From Ferrimonas aestuarii (GTDB taxonomy: Bacteria > Pseudomonadota > Gammaproteobacteria > Enterobacterales > Shewanellaceae): a stretch of 64,000 nt of DNA. The position numbers and the translations under genes were made by a program. The DNA lies in the NCBI RefSeq assembly GCF_005116665.1, contig NZ_SWCJ01000004.1, forward strand, positions 248,001 to 312,000. Reading direction: 5' to 3'. Each line of letters opens with the position of its first letter. The stretch's first letter is position 1. The notes under the pieces are model-generated. The model ran no database searches, was not told the origin of the DNA, and worked only from the letters and a program-made list of their open reading frames with translations. Shown one piece after another: positions 24,928 through 33,088 of this stretch.

Positions 24928-26168
24928 CCCCCAAGGATACGATTAAAGGGCTCCACCACCACGGTATCACCAGGCTGCACCCCTTCGTTGTCCCACGGCA
25001 GCACGATAAAGCAGTTAGCGCGGCTCATGGAGGTGGTCATGTCGGAGCCTTGGGCACCGGTGGTTTCTACCTGCAAGCTGCCATCGGCATTACGGCTTAA
25101 CACACCACGTTGATACTCCTGACGGCCAGATTTTTTACGAATTTGATCGGTCAAGGTGGCATTAAGAGTGATAGCAGGCTTTGGCGTTTGCCCAGACAGA
25201 TGAGTGATCATCGGCCCCACCAACTGATAACAGGTCACCATAGAGGAGACCGGATTGCCCGGCAGGCCGCAGAACCAAGAGTTCGGCAGCTTACCGAAGG
25301 CAAACGGTTTGCCTGGCTTAATGGCCAGCTTCCAGAAGTTCACTTGTCCCATCTCATCCAGCACAATCTTGATGAAATCAGCTTCACCTACAGACACGCC
25401 ACCGGAGGTGATCACCACATCCGCCAGCTCATCGGCTTTATGGAATGCGGCACGAACTTGCTCTAGATCGTCGGGAATCACCCCAAGATCGATCACTTTA
25501 GCGTCCATTTCGGTCAACATGGAGCGCAGGGCATGGCGATTGGAATCAAAAATCTGGCCTGGCTGTAGGTCATCGCCAACCGGTTTTAGCTCATCACCGG
25601 TGGAGAACAGTGCCACGGTAATTGGCTGATTCACCTTGATGCTGGCGTGGCCGACTGTGGCCAACACGCCCACTTCCGCCGCACCGATGCGGGTGCCCTT
25701 GGACAGTACTTTTTGACCGTGCTTAAGCTCACTGCCACGGTGGCGAACGAAATAACCCGGTTCCACTTCCACGTTGAAGCTCACCTGATCGCCATCGACA
25801 TTGGCCTCCTCCTGCATGATGATGGCATCCAGCCCTTCAGGCAGAGGCGCACCGGTCATGATGCGCACACAAGCGCCAGCGGGAATATCACCATCAAAAG
25901 GCACACCAGCAAAGGCTTTGCCGGCGATCGCCATCTTCTGGCCAGTTTTCACTTCCGCAGCACGAACCGCGTAGCCATCCATAGAGGAGTTATTGAATAA
26001 CGGCAGATCGATGGCGGAGTGAATGTCCTCAGCCAAAACCCTACCCATCGCCTGCTCCAACGCCACCTCTTCGATTCGAATCAGAGGGGCCGCGGCGGCG
26101 AACATCTTTTCTAACGCATCAGCCGGCAACATGAGTCCCGGCTGGCTGCAACAATCCTGTTGTGCCAT
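24921..26168 (-). CDS. moeA: Molybdopterin molybdenumtransferase MoeA
   Basis: Inserts molybdenum into adenylylated molybdopterin. The 415-residue protein has ALGRVLAEDI-like (AMGRVLAEDIHS), DGYAVRA, the central TSGGVSVGEADFIK and GLPGNPVSSMVTCYQL, and the C-terminal beta-barrel. First gene of moeA-moeB on the minus strand, running towards the moa-mod block but separately transcribed. Confidence 0.96.
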   Translation of the reverse strand: MAQQDCCSQPGLMLPADALEKMFAAAAPLIRIEEVALEQAMGRVLAEDIHSAIDLPLFNNSSMDGYAVRAAEVKTGQKMAIAGKAFAGVPFDGDIPAGACVRIMTGAPLPEGLDAIIMQEEANVDGDQVSFNVEVEPGYFVRHRGSELKHGQKVLSKGTRIGAAEVGVLATVGHASIKVNQPITVALFSTGDELKPVGDDLQPGQIFDSNRHALRSMLTEMDAKVIDLGVIPDDLEQVRAAFHKADELADVVITSGGVSVGEADFIKIVLDEMGQVNFWKLAIKPGKPFAFGKLPNSWFCGLPGNPVSSMVTCYQLVGPMITHLSGQTPKPAITLNATLTDQIRKKSGRQEYQRGVLSRNADGSLQVETTGAQGSDMTTSMSRANCFIVLPWDNEGVQPGDTVVVEPFNRILGGW

Positions 26169-26406
26169 CTATCTGCCTCTTGAGCAATTTGAACGAACAT
26201 TATGCCAAAGCCAACACCATAAACATACGATTAAGGGTACGTCTGCGAGTCAGGTTCAATTTCTCTTACGTGCTTTGGTTTTTGCTGTGTCTCACACAGT
26301 GTAACTCTGAACCAAGCTCATCAAATAGAACGGTATTGAGCGACATGTTAGCTCTTGTAATTTCCGCTTTGCTGACTATAATTTCGCCCCCTGGCTAGGC
26401 ACCAGC
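26169..26406. other. Divergent gap between moeA and yhhQ
   Basis: About 240 bp without a convincing gene before the leader hairpin. It must contain the moeA promoter (leftward) and the yhhQ promoter (rightward; TTGCTGACTATAATTT near 26368-26390 offers a TATAAT -10 box). Short open frames crossing it lack ribosome sites. Confidence 0.5.
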
Positions 26407-26429
26407 ACATCGACACTTTCGGTCGATGT
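26407..26429 (+). other. Perfect hairpin upstream of the preQ1 aptamer
   Basis: ACATCGAC and GTCGATGT form an 8-bp perfect stem with loop ACTTTCG, ending 13 nt before the riboswitch. It is not followed by a long T-run. Its role is unclear; it may insulate the folding of the aptamer. Confidence 0.6.
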
Positions 26430-26442
26430 TTCAATCGTTGTT

Positions 26443-26474
26443 CGGGTTCCCTCACCCCGTTTACCAAAAAGGTG
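26443..26474 (+). ncRNA. preQ1-I riboswitch controlling yhhQ
   Basis: The sequence CGGGTTCCCTCACCCCG followed by TTTACCAAAAAGG matches the compact preQ1-I pattern: stem P1 pairs 26443-26446 with 26456-26459, the C-rich loop can pair with GG at 26471-26472 to form the pseudoknot P2, and the A-rich tail lies between them. The two G are part of the ribosome site (AAGGTG) of yhhQ, whose ATG is at 26481. Binding of pre-queuosine-1 would therefore shut translation. The gene downstream, a queuosine-precursor transporter, is an expected target. Confidence 0.85.
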
Positions 26475-26480
26475 ACATTT

Positions 26481-27143
26481 ATGTTGCAGCTAACCTCGGC
26501 ACAGGTGAACCGTGCCCTGATCATTTTGGTCAGTTTTCATATTGCGGTCATTACCGCCAGTAACTACCTCGTGCAGTTACCGTTCCAGATCTTTGGACTC
26601 CATACCACCTGGGGCGCATTCAGCTTCCCGTTCGTGTACTTGGCAACCGACCTGACCGTTCGTATCTTCGGCCCGGCTTCGGCGCGCAAGATCATCTTTG
26701 GCGCCATGCTTCCGGCACTGCTGATCTCTTACGTCGTATCAGTGTTGTTCTTCGAAGGGCAATATCAAGGCGCCAGCGGTCTGCATGAGTTCAACACCTT
26801 TGTGGGTCGCATCGCGTTTGCCAGTTTTGCCGCCTATCTATTCGGCCAACTTATGGATATTAAAGTGTTTGCACGCCTGCGCCAGATGAAGCAGTGGTGG
26901 GTCGCGCCAGCCGCCTCGACCATTTTTGGCAATCTTATCGATACCCTAGTGTTCTTTTCGGTGGCATTCTATGCCAGCTCAGACCCGTTCATGGCTGAGC
27001 ACTGGCCAGAGATCGCCAGCGTTGATTATGGGTTCAAGCTATTGATTAGCCTTGGACTGTTCCTTCCCGTTTATGGGGTATTACTAAGGTATCTGTCGGA
27101 TCGCATTTTGATGACCGGCAGTACGACGAGGTCTAGTATCTAA
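26481..27143 (+). CDS. yhhQ: Queuosine precursor transporter YhhQ
   Basis: A 220-residue inner-membrane protein with about six transmembrane segments. The DUF165/YhhQ signature is FSFPFVYLATDLTVRIFG, followed by SARKIIFGAM and NLIDTLVFFSVAF. It imports preQ0/preQ1 for queuosine synthesis. The ATG at 26481 is used; a GTG nine bases earlier is part of the ribosome-binding region. A preQ1-I riboswitch directly precedes it, which strongly supports the function. Ends 1 bp into the next gene. Confidence 0.94.
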   Translation: MLQLTSAQVNRALIILVSFHIAVITASNYLVQLPFQIFGLHTTWGAFSFPFVYLATDLTVRIFGPASARKIIFGAMLPALLISYVVSVLFFEGQYQGASGLHEFNTFVGRIAFASFAAYLFGQLMDIKVFARLRQMKQWWVAPAASTIFGNLIDTLVFFSVAFYASSDPFMAEHWPEIASVDYGFKLLISLGLFLPVYGVLLRYLSDRILMTGSTTRSSI

Positions 27144-27787
27144 TGAGTTCGCGGCATTTTTCTGAATCACTAATCCAAGCCAGCCTAGAATGGCTTCAAT
27201 CCGATCTTCAAGATGCCGCCCACGACATAGACCACATCCAACGGGTGGTGGCAGCAGCAATCAAATTGGGAAAGGCTGAGGGCGCCAATCTCGATGTGCT
27301 GATCCCTGCCGCCTACCTGCATGACTGCGTCAGCGTCGACAAGCGCGACCCTCGCCGCAGTCAGGCTTCCATTCTCAGTGCCGACGCCGCCATCAAGTGG
27401 CTACAGCAGCACGACTACCCCTGTGAACTGCTACCTGAAATTCATCACGCCATCGCTAGCCACAGCTGGTCAGCCAAGATCGAAACAAAAACTCTTGAAG
27501 CTCAAGTGCTTCAGGATGCAGATCGGCTCGATGCGCTGGGCGCCATCGGCACCGCTCGCTGCCTAATGCTGGGGGGCCAATGGAACAACACCCTCTACCA
27601 TCGTGATGACTTATTGGCGCAACATCGAGATTTGGACGACAAAACCTATTGTCTCGACCATTTTTTTGTCAAACTTCAGCATCTCCCCGGCCAGCTAAAG
27701 ACCGATGCCGGGCGCCAGGAAGGTGAACGTCGTTGGCGTTGGATGCAGGACTTTATTTCACAACTGCAATCAGAAGTATCGGAGTAG
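27143..27787 (+). CDS. HD-domain phosphohydrolase (YedJ-like)
   Basis: A 214-residue protein with HD-domain metal ligands in AHDIDHIQRV and YLHDCVSVDKRDP and a later DADRLDALGAIG motif, the pattern of the YedJ-type HD hydrolases. The substrate is not known. It overlaps the yhhQ stop by 1 bp and is followed by a GNAT gene after a few bases, so the three are probably one transcript under the preQ1 leader. Confidence 0.82.
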   Translation: MSSRHFSESLIQASLEWLQSDLQDAAHDIDHIQRVVAAAIKLGKAEGANLDVLIPAAYLHDCVSVDKRDPRRSQASILSADAAIKWLQQHDYPCELLPEIHHAIASHSWSAKIETKTLEAQVLQDADRLDALGAIGTARCLMLGGQWNNTLYHRDDLLAQHRDLDDKTYCLDHFFVKLQHLPGQLKTDAGRQEGERRWRWMQDFISQLQSEVSE

Positions 27788-27799
27788 GAGATGATCTCT

Positions 27800-28234
27800 A
27801 TGAATTGGCGTACCGGCAGCATTGACGAGGTTATGGCACTGGTCGCTCAGATCCCTGAGCTAGACAAGCCATACCCAAAAGAGGAATACCTCAATCGCCT
27901 AGAGCAAGCTCAGCATCTGATTCAGATCGCAGAGGTAGAAGGGGAACTGGCAGGCTTTAAAGTAGGCTATGCCCTCAGTGACACCGAGTTTTACTCATGG
28001 TTAGGCGCCGTCGCTCCAGATTTTCGCGGTATGGGTATCGCCAAGATGCTGCTAAGCGCGCAAGAAACATGGATCGAAGAACAAGGCTATAAGACCATTA
28101 AGGTAAAGAGCCGTAACCGTTACCCAGCGATGCTAAGAATGCTACTCGGCAAGGGCTACCACCTGGTTGACATGGAAAAAGCCAGTGACACCCCGCTGGA
28201 CTACCGCATCCTGTTGGAAAAAAACTGCAAATAA
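27800..28234 (+). CDS. GNAT-family N-acetyltransferase
   Basis: A 144-residue acetyltransferase. The acetyl-CoA-binding motif A is visible in GAVAPDFRGMGIAKMLLSA (Arg-Gly-Met-Gly-Ile loop). The substrate is unknown. The ATG at 27800 is preferred because GGAG ends 9 bp upstream; an ATG at 27791 would directly abut that site. The product ends in RILLEKNCK. Last gene of the yhhQ group; the tandem sRNA genes begin right after it. Confidence 0.82.
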   Translation: MNWRTGSIDEVMALVAQIPELDKPYPKEEYLNRLEQAQHLIQIAEVEGELAGFKVGYALSDTEFYSWLGAVAPDFRGMGIAKMLLSAQETWIEEQGYKTIKVKSRNRYPAMLRMLLGKGYHLVDMEKASDTPLDYRILLEKNCK

Positions 28235-28251
28235 TTTGCACAAATAGTTGC

Positions 28252-28278
28252 AATGAGAATGAGAACGGTTATTATTTA
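28252..28278. promoter_or_regulatory. Fur box and promoter of sRNA copy 1
   Basis: GAGAATGAGAACGGTTATT matches the Fur consensus GATAATGATAATCATTATC at 13 of 19 positions. It lies inside a promoter with TTGCAA at 28248-28253, a 16-bp spacer and TATTAT at 28270-28275. Iron-loaded Fur bound here would block RNA polymerase. Confidence 0.72.
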
Positions 28279-28281
28279 AGT

Positions 28282-28389
28282 GCGTTCCAACTAAACCATC
28301 ATTTTGAAGTTGATGGCCATAGCTTTCATAGCTATTTAGCTCACACAGCACTGCTTATTCGGGCCAGCTTTTTAGCTGGCCATTTTTTT
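28282..28389 (+). ncRNA. RyhB-like iron-responsive sRNA, copy 1
   Basis: Inferred transcript of about 108 nt. Predicted structure: 5' hairpin CCATCA/TGATGG (28297-28315 region), second hairpin ATAGCT/AGCTAT (about 28319-28335), an unpaired segment TTAGCTCACACAGCACTGCT, then the terminator GGCCAGCT-TTTT-AGCTGGCC with seven T. The unpaired segment resembles the RyhB core, which contains GCTCACA followed by TTGCTT, and the terminator stem also starts with GCCAGC as in RyhB. RyhB represses iron-using proteins when iron is scarce. No open frame of note is present. Exact ends are inferred. Confidence 0.78.
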
Positions 28390-28454
28390 GCTTCAAAATC
28401 ACAACGCAGTGGCCAACAGTGAACCAGATCAAAAATATTTACGGAAGTGGTTGC

Positions 28455-28481
28455 ATTGAAAATGAGAATGGTTATTATTTA
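28455..28481. promoter_or_regulatory. Fur box and promoter of sRNA copy 2
   Basis: GAAAATGAGAATGGTTATT matches 14 of 19 Fur consensus positions, within a promoter TTGCAT (28451-28456), 16-bp spacer, TATTAT (28473-28478). Same layout as copy 1. Confidence 0.72.
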
Positions 28482-28484
28482 CTT

Positions 28485-28592
28485 GCGTTCCAACTTAACC
28501 ATCATTTTGAAGTCGATGGTCTTAGCTTCTAAAGCTATTTAGCTCACACAGCACTGCTTATTCAGGCCAGCTTATTAGCTGGCCATTTTTTT
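28485..28592 (+). ncRNA. RyhB-like iron-responsive sRNA, copy 2
   Basis: Second member of the tandem pair, about 108 nt and colinear with copy 1. The 5' hairpin is CCATC/GATGG, the second is TAGCTT/AAGCTA, where base changes relative to copy 1 preserve a stem of about six pairs. The unpaired RyhB-like core is identical to copy 1, and the terminator GGCCAGCT-TATT-AGCTGGCC with seven T ends next to the convergent elbB stop. Tandem Fur-controlled sRNAs recall PrrF1/PrrF2 of Pseudomonas in layout, although the sequence looks closer to RyhB. Confidence 0.78.
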
Positions 28593-28599
28593 GCCTAGG

Positions 28600-29259
28600 T
28601 TACGCATCCAGCCACTTGGCCAGCTGAGCCACCACTAAATCGATCCCAGATTGTGCTTCTAGAAGACTGCCCGCCAACATGTAAGCGGGGGTACTCACCA
28701 CTCGGTTATGCTCATCGATGCAGATCTCATTGACCTCATGGAACTGATGTTCGCCTCCCATGGCATTGAACGCCGCTGCCGTTTCAGCGTCTTTTCCGAT
28801 CGTGCCCTTCACCCCCTCACCATAAATCGCAGGCAGCATCATAGGTGCAATACAGAGGTAACCAGCGGGTTTTCCTGCCTCGGCAAAGGCTTTGGCGACC
28901 ACAAAAAAATCTTCATCGACTGTGGACTCTGTGCCCACTAGGGCGAAATCACACAAATTCTTGGCCGCGCCAAATCCTCCAGGCACCAACAGAGCGTCGT
29001 AGTCATCAACCTGCAATTCAGATAAAGGTTGAACCTGACCGCGAGCAATGCGCGCAGCCTCAATCAAGCAGTTTCTGGACGCTTCCCCATCCACTTCCCC
29101 ACTAAGGTGATCAACCACGTGTAATTGAGGCTTATCTGGAGCAAAGCATTGAAAATTAAGTCCATTACTTTCAAGCGCCAACATAGTTAGTACCGATTCA
29201 TGAATCTCGGCGCCATCGAATACACCGCACCCACTGAGAATCACCGCCACTCTACTCAT
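28600..29259 (-). CDS. elbB: Isoprenoid biosynthesis glyoxalase ElbB
   Basis: A 219-residue DJ-1/PfpI-superfamily protein. The N-terminus VAVILSGCGVFDGAEIHESV and the following CFAPDKPQLHVVDHLSGE are characteristic of ElbB; the nucleophile cysteine lies in GYLCIAPMMLP. E. coli ElbB has weak glyoxalase activity and affects isoprenoid yield; the true role is uncertain. It runs towards the sRNA pair, ending 8 bp from copy 2. Confidence 0.92.
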   Translation of the reverse strand: MSRVAVILSGCGVFDGAEIHESVLTMLALESNGLNFQCFAPDKPQLHVVDHLSGEVDGEASRNCLIEAARIARGQVQPLSELQVDDYDALLVPGGFGAAKNLCDFALVGTESTVDEDFFVVAKAFAEAGKPAGYLCIAPMMLPAIYGEGVKGTIGKDAETAAAFNAMGGEHQFHEVNEICIDEHNRVVSTPAYMLAGSLLEAQSGIDLVVAQLAKWLDA

Positions 29260-29444
29260 TTTCTCTCCTCATTCCATAAGATAATTAAAACGTCATTTTT
29301 ATAACGAATAGTTCGAAATATATCCGCAACAAACCTATACATGGCGAAAATATATGCTATGTTATCACCCGAATTGTTGATTGATAATTCAGCTGTTTAT
29401 CACTTCTTTCAAGACACTCCAAATAGAATCAATACCCTAGCTCA

Positions 29445-29710
29445 ATATCCACAATAGGATAATTGACGGATCTTCATGCAAGATCGGCAGAGATCTTATT
29501 CGCAACCCCTTGACATTAAAGGGCTAGAGCGAATTCCTTGATCTAGGTCGTCTTTTGTATAGATCTCGGATCCCAATATTTACGCACAAAGTTATCCACA
29601 GGATGGGCTAGCCAATTTTGCTGTTGATAACTCTGTGGAGAGCAGCGGCTAAACTGGCTATATTCGCCTTGCCGTGGCATTCTTGAGCCATCTTTCACAA
29701 TCATTAGATC
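29445..29710. promoter_or_regulatory. GATC and DnaA-box cluster upstream of polA
   Basis: The 450-bp gap between elbB and polA is AT-rich on its left side and carries six GATC sites within 104 bp (29469-29572). DnaA-type boxes are the perfect TTATCCACA at 29592-29600, ATATCCACA (8/9) at 29445-29453 and TTATCAACA (minus strand, 29622-29630). This is oriC-like composition, although oriC in this group normally lies next to mnmG. It may be a DnaA/Dam/SeqA-responsive control region for polA. Confidence 0.55.
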
Positions 29711-29713
29711 AGC

Positions 29714-32458
29714 ATGGCTCAGCTACCTGAAAATCCTCTCGTTCTTGTCGACGGTTCTTCCTATCTTTATCGCGCCTTTCATGCGCCACCACATTTGACC
29801 AACTCCGCCGGTGAACCCACTGGAGCGGTTTATGGGGTCGTCAATATGTTGCGCAGCTTGGTGCGTCAATTTAACCCGAGCCATATGGCCGTGGTTTTCG
29901 ACGCCAAAGGCAAAACCTTCCGTGACGATATCTATCCGGAGTACAAGGCTCAGCGACCCTCCATGCCTGACGATCTGCGTATTCAGATACAGCCAGTCCA
30001 TGACATCATCAAAGCCATGGGCTTACCACTGATTATGGTTGAGGGCGTGGAAGCGGATGACGTCATCGGCACCTTGGCCATGCGCGCCGAAGCGGAAGGT
30101 CACAAAGTGGTGATCAGCACCGGTGATAAAGATATGGCTCAGTTGGTGACCGACAACATCACCCTGATCAACACCATGACCGACACCGTTCTCGACCCTC
30201 AAGGCGTAGTCGACAAGTTTGGCGTTGGCCCAGAGCTTATCATCGACCTACTGGCGATGATGGGCGACAAAGTCGACAACATTCCTGGACTTCCGGGAGT
30301 GGGAGAGAAAACCGCTCTGGCGATGCTGCAAGGTATTGGCGGCCTAGATGCCATTTATGGCGATCCGGATGCGGTGGTAGAACTGGGCTTCCGCGGCTCC
30401 AAAACCATGCCGAAAAAGCTGCGTGACAATGAAGAGGAAGCCCGCCTCTCCTACTTGCTGGCCACCATTAAGCTGGATGTGGAGCTGAAAGAGAGCATTC
30501 AGGATCTCAAAGTTATTAGCCCAGACAAAGACGCACTGCTGGCCCTGTACGGCAAGATGGAGTTCAAACGCTGGTTGGCGGAGCTTTTAGATGGCAATTC
30601 GGCACCTGCCGCCGATGCCGAATCCAGCGAAGCCCCTGCGAAAGCAGCGCAGTTTGAGACAGAAACCATTCTCACCGACGCCCAATGGCAACAATGGCTA
30701 GCCAAACTCAGCCAAGCAGAACTGTTCGCCTTTGATACCGAGACTACCAGCCTCGACTACATGAAGGCCGAGATCGTCGGCATCAGCTTCGCTGTGGATG
30801 CGGATAAAGGGGCTTATGTTCCATTGGCGCACGACTACGAGGGGGCACCGCAACAGCTGGATCGCGACACCGTATTGGCTCAAATTAAACCACTGCTGGA
30901 AGATGCCAATCGTGCCAAAGTGGGCCAAAACCTAAAATACGATATGTCGGTACTGGCTCGCTATGACATCGAACTCAAAGGCATTGAGTTTGATACCATG
31001 CTGGAGTCTTACTGCTTTAACAGCACCGGTACCAAGCACAACATGGACGATTTGGCCCTTAAATATCTAAGCCATAAAACCGTTCATTTTGAAGATATTG
31101 CTGGCAAAGGCGCTAAACAGAAAACCTTCAATCAAATTGCCATCGAAGAGGCAGCACCTTATGCCGCCGAAGATGCGGTGATCACCCTGCAGCTGCATCA
31201 ACACCTGTTACCAAAACTTAAAGAGCTTAGCGGCTGCCATCAGGTATTCACCGACATTGAGATGCCACTGGTGCCGATTTTGTCGAAGATTGAACGCCAC
31301 GGCGTCCTGCTGGATAGTGATCGTTTGCACCAGCAAAGTAGCGAGATTGCTAACATTCTCGATGCCCTTGAGCAGCAGGCTCACGATCTGGCGGGCGAAA
31401 GCTTTAACCTCTCCTCCACCAAGCAATTACAGCGCATTCTGTTTGACGTTCTGGGTTACCCAGTTCTGAAAAAGACACCAAAGGGTGCCCCTTCGACGGC
31501 GGAAGAGGTGTTGCAGGACTTGGCTCAAGACTACCCGCTGCCAAAATTGATTCTAGAGCATCGCAGCCTGGCCAAACTGAAGAGCACCTACACCGATAAG
31601 CTGCCACTACTGGTTCAAGAAACCGGTCGAGTACACACCAGCTACCATCAGGCGGTAACCGCTACGGGTCGTCTCTCTAGCTCGGATCCTAACCTGCAGA
31701 ACATTCCAATTCGTAGCGAACAGGGTCGCCGCATTCGTCAGGCCTTTATTGCGCCGCAAGGGTACAAACTACTGGCCATCGATTACTCCCAAATTGAACT
31801 GCGAATCATGGCGCACCTATCTCAAGATAAGGGTCTGCTCGACGCCTTTGCCCAAGGCAAAGACGTTCACCGCGCCACCGCCGCCGAGGTATTTGGTGTC
31901 GATTTCGATGCGGTAACCAGTGAGCAGCGTCGCCGTGCTAAGGCTGTCAACTTTGGCCTAATCTACGGCATGTCTGCCTTTGGTTTAGCCAAACAGTTGG
32001 GGATTGCTCGCGGTGAAGCCCAGAGTTACATCGATGTCTACTTCGACCGTTATCCTGGCGTTAAAACCTACATGGAAGATACTCGTAAGCAAGCTCACGA
32101 TAACCAATATGTGGAAACGCTATTTGGGCGCCGCTTGCAGCTACCCGACATCAACGCTCGCAATAAGATGCGTCAGCAAGCGGCAGAACGCACCGCCATT
32201 AACGCACCGATGCAGGGTAGTGCCGCCGACATCATCAAACGCGCCATGATTGCCGTTGCCGGTTATCTTCAACAGCAATCGGAAGACGACATCAAACTGT
32301 TGATGCAGGTACACGATGAACTGGTGTTCGAAGTTAAGGCTGACTCTGCCGAGACGCATCAGCAAAAATTGTGCGCTCTGATGGAAGGTGCTGCCGATCT
32401 GGATGTGGCTCTGATCGCCGATTGGGGTCTGGGCGATAACTGGGATGAGGCCCACTAA
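29714..32458 (+). CDS. polA: DNA polymerase I
   Basis: Repair and Okazaki-fragment polymerase, 914 residues (E. coli 928). The N-terminal 5'-nuclease domain (1 to about 300) starts [18 protein letters not shown] and contains [17 protein letters not shown]. The proofreading exonuclease domain has its first metal motif in [13 protein letters not shown]. Polymerase motifs A ([16 protein letters not shown]), B ([14 protein letters not shown]) and C (QVHDELVFE) are all intact. ATG at 29714. It is followed by spf, as in enterics and vibrios. Confidence 0.97.
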   Translation: MAQLPENPLVLVDGSSYLYRAFHAPPHLTNSAGEPTGAVYGVVNMLRSLVRQFNPSHMAVVFDAKGKTFRDDIYPEYKAQRPSMPDDLRIQIQPVHDIIKAMGLPLIMVEGVEADDVIGTLAMRAEAEGHKVVISTGDKDMAQLVTDNITLINTMTDTVLDPQGVVDKFGVGPELIIDLLAMMGDKVDNIPGLPGVGEKTALAMLQGIGGLDAIYGDPDAVVELGFRGSKTMPKKLRDNEEEARLSYLLATIKLDVELKESIQDLKVISPDKDALLALYGKMEFKRWLAELLDGNSAPAADAESSEAPAKAAQFETETILTDAQWQQWLAKLSQAELFAFDTETTSLDYMKAEIVGISFAVDADKGAYVPLAHDYEGAPQQLDRDTVLAQIKPLLEDANRAKVGQNLKYDMSVLARYDIELKGIEFDTMLESYCFNSTGTKHNMDDLALKYLSHKTVHFEDIAGKGAKQKTFNQIAIEEAAPYAAEDAVITLQLHQHLLPKLKELSGCHQVFTDIEMPLVPILSKIERHGVLLDSDRLHQQSSEIANILDALEQQAHDLAGESFNLSSTKQLQRILFDVLGYPVLKKTPKGAPSTAEEVLQDLAQDYPLPKLILEHRSLAKLKSTYTDKLPLLVQETGRVHTSYHQAVTATGRLSSSDPNLQNIPIRSEQGRRIRQAFIAPQGYKLLAIDYSQIELRIMAHLSQDKGLLDAFAQGKDVHRATAAEVFGVDFDAVTSEQRRRAKAVNFGLIYGMSAFGLAKQLGIARGEAQSYIDVYFDRYPGVKTYMEDTRKQAHDNQYVETLFGRRLQLPDINARNKMRQQAAERTAINAPMQGSAADIIKRAMIAVAGYLQQQSEDDIKLLMQVHDELVFEVKADSAETHQQKLCALMEGAADLDVALIADWGLGDNWDEAH

Positions 32459-32596
32459 ACGGCATTCGGCCGATGGCAAACTAAATTCACCCTAGCAATG
32501 GCGAGGTTTTTGGCTTTTGCCGTTGCTGGTGAATTGGTCAGATAACCGATTTTTATGTAGTTATTTGATCAAATGTTTTGGTTTGCCATGTATAAG

Positions 32597-32612
32597 AGCG
32601 ATCTTGATCACA
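32597..32612. promoter_or_regulatory. Candidate CRP site upstream of spf
   Basis: AGCGATCTTGATCACA has one perfect half-site (TCACA) and a 3/5 match in the other. It lies about 64-79 bp before the spf start. In E. coli cAMP-CRP represses spf, so a site is expected; the match itself is only moderate. Confidence 0.4.
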
Positions 32613-32675
32613 AAACACGCAAAGGACGCGCATTTTGCCTTTCACTGCCAAATTCGGTTGGCTATGCTTCATTCC

Positions 32676-32783
32676 GTAGGGTACAGAGGTAAGATGTTCT
32701 ATCTTAACAAACCTTATTTGACCACTTAGTTGGTCAGCCAAAATATATGGCGCCCCGATGATTTCGATCATCGGGGTTTTTTT
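32676..32783 (+). ncRNA. spf: Spot 42 sRNA
   Basis: The first 27 nt (beginning GTAGGGTACAGAGGTAAG and continuing to TTCTATCTT) are identical to E. coli Spot 42, and the 108-nt length agrees with its 109. It ends in the terminator CCCCGATGA-TTTCG-ATCATCGGGG-like hairpin with seven T. A TATGCT -10 box lies at 32663-32668. Spot 42 is an Hfq-dependent regulator of carbon metabolism, repressed by cAMP-CRP. The position directly after polA is the conserved one. Confidence 0.96.
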
Positions 32784-32895
32784 CTGCCTGAATCTCAGAA
32801 TCTTTCTTTCACCGACAAAAAATGCACTGTTTTTTTGTGCAATTTTCCTAGAGCAAATGCTTTAACTAAAACCCGATCGGCGTTATGATTTGGTT

Positions 32896-33012
32896 GTGGA
32901 ATCATTAACAGACCTCGTCTTGGTGATTCTCGTCTTGTTATCGTTGAAAAAGCTTCTCCCCAAAAACTAGCTTTTTACATGCCGATGATGGCTTTCATCA
33001 TCGGCGTTTTTT
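32896..33012 (+). ncRNA. Unnamed sRNA candidate between spf and engB
   Basis: A TATGAT -10 box at 32884-32889, with TTTAAC 17 bp upstream, precedes about 117 nt that fold into three parts. First, an interrupted stem GAATCA...TGATTC enclosing AGAC-CTC-GTCT. Second, AAAAAGCT/AGCTTTTT with a 14-base loop containing TCTCCCC. Third, a terminator with a 10-bp stem GCCGATGATG/CATCATCGGC, loop GCTTT and six T. The 9-mer CTCGTCTTG occurs twice (32914-32922 and 32929-32937). No ORF is present. I recognise no RNA family. It is distinct from CsrB, which lies downstream of engB. Confidence 0.7.
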
Positions 33013-33031
33013 CATCTGCGCTCATCAGGCC

Positions 33032-33058
33032 AAAAAAAACGACCGCCGCAGCGATCGT
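33032..33058 (-). terminator. engB terminator
   Basis: On the minus strand ACGATCGC/GCGGTCGT (one G-U pair) is followed by eight T. It is back-to-back with the terminator of the sRNA candidate. Confidence 0.82.
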
Positions 33059-33088
33059 CTTTCTATATAGCTAATTCGCTCTGGGAAA

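Larger units (their letters stand above)
28247..28594 (+). repeat. Two 145-bp direct repeats, 203 bp apart
   Basis: 28247-28391 and 28450-28594 align without gaps with 14 differences (about 90% identity). Identity is highest in the promoter -10 region, in a block of 30 consecutive identical bases (28331-28360 and 28534-28563) and in the terminator. Differences in the middle hairpin keep it foldable. Each copy is a complete small transcription unit (promoter, Fur box, terminator), so this is a gene duplication and not a mobile repeat. Confidence 0.95.

Noticed and set aside
29260..29713. Calling this gap the chromosomal origin
   Set aside because: The composition is suggestive, but oriC in this group is normally next to mnmG and I cannot compute skew; kept as a finding only.
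32517..32729. 70-codon frame running into spf
   Set aside because: It overlaps the Spot 42 promoter and RNA; no ribosome site.
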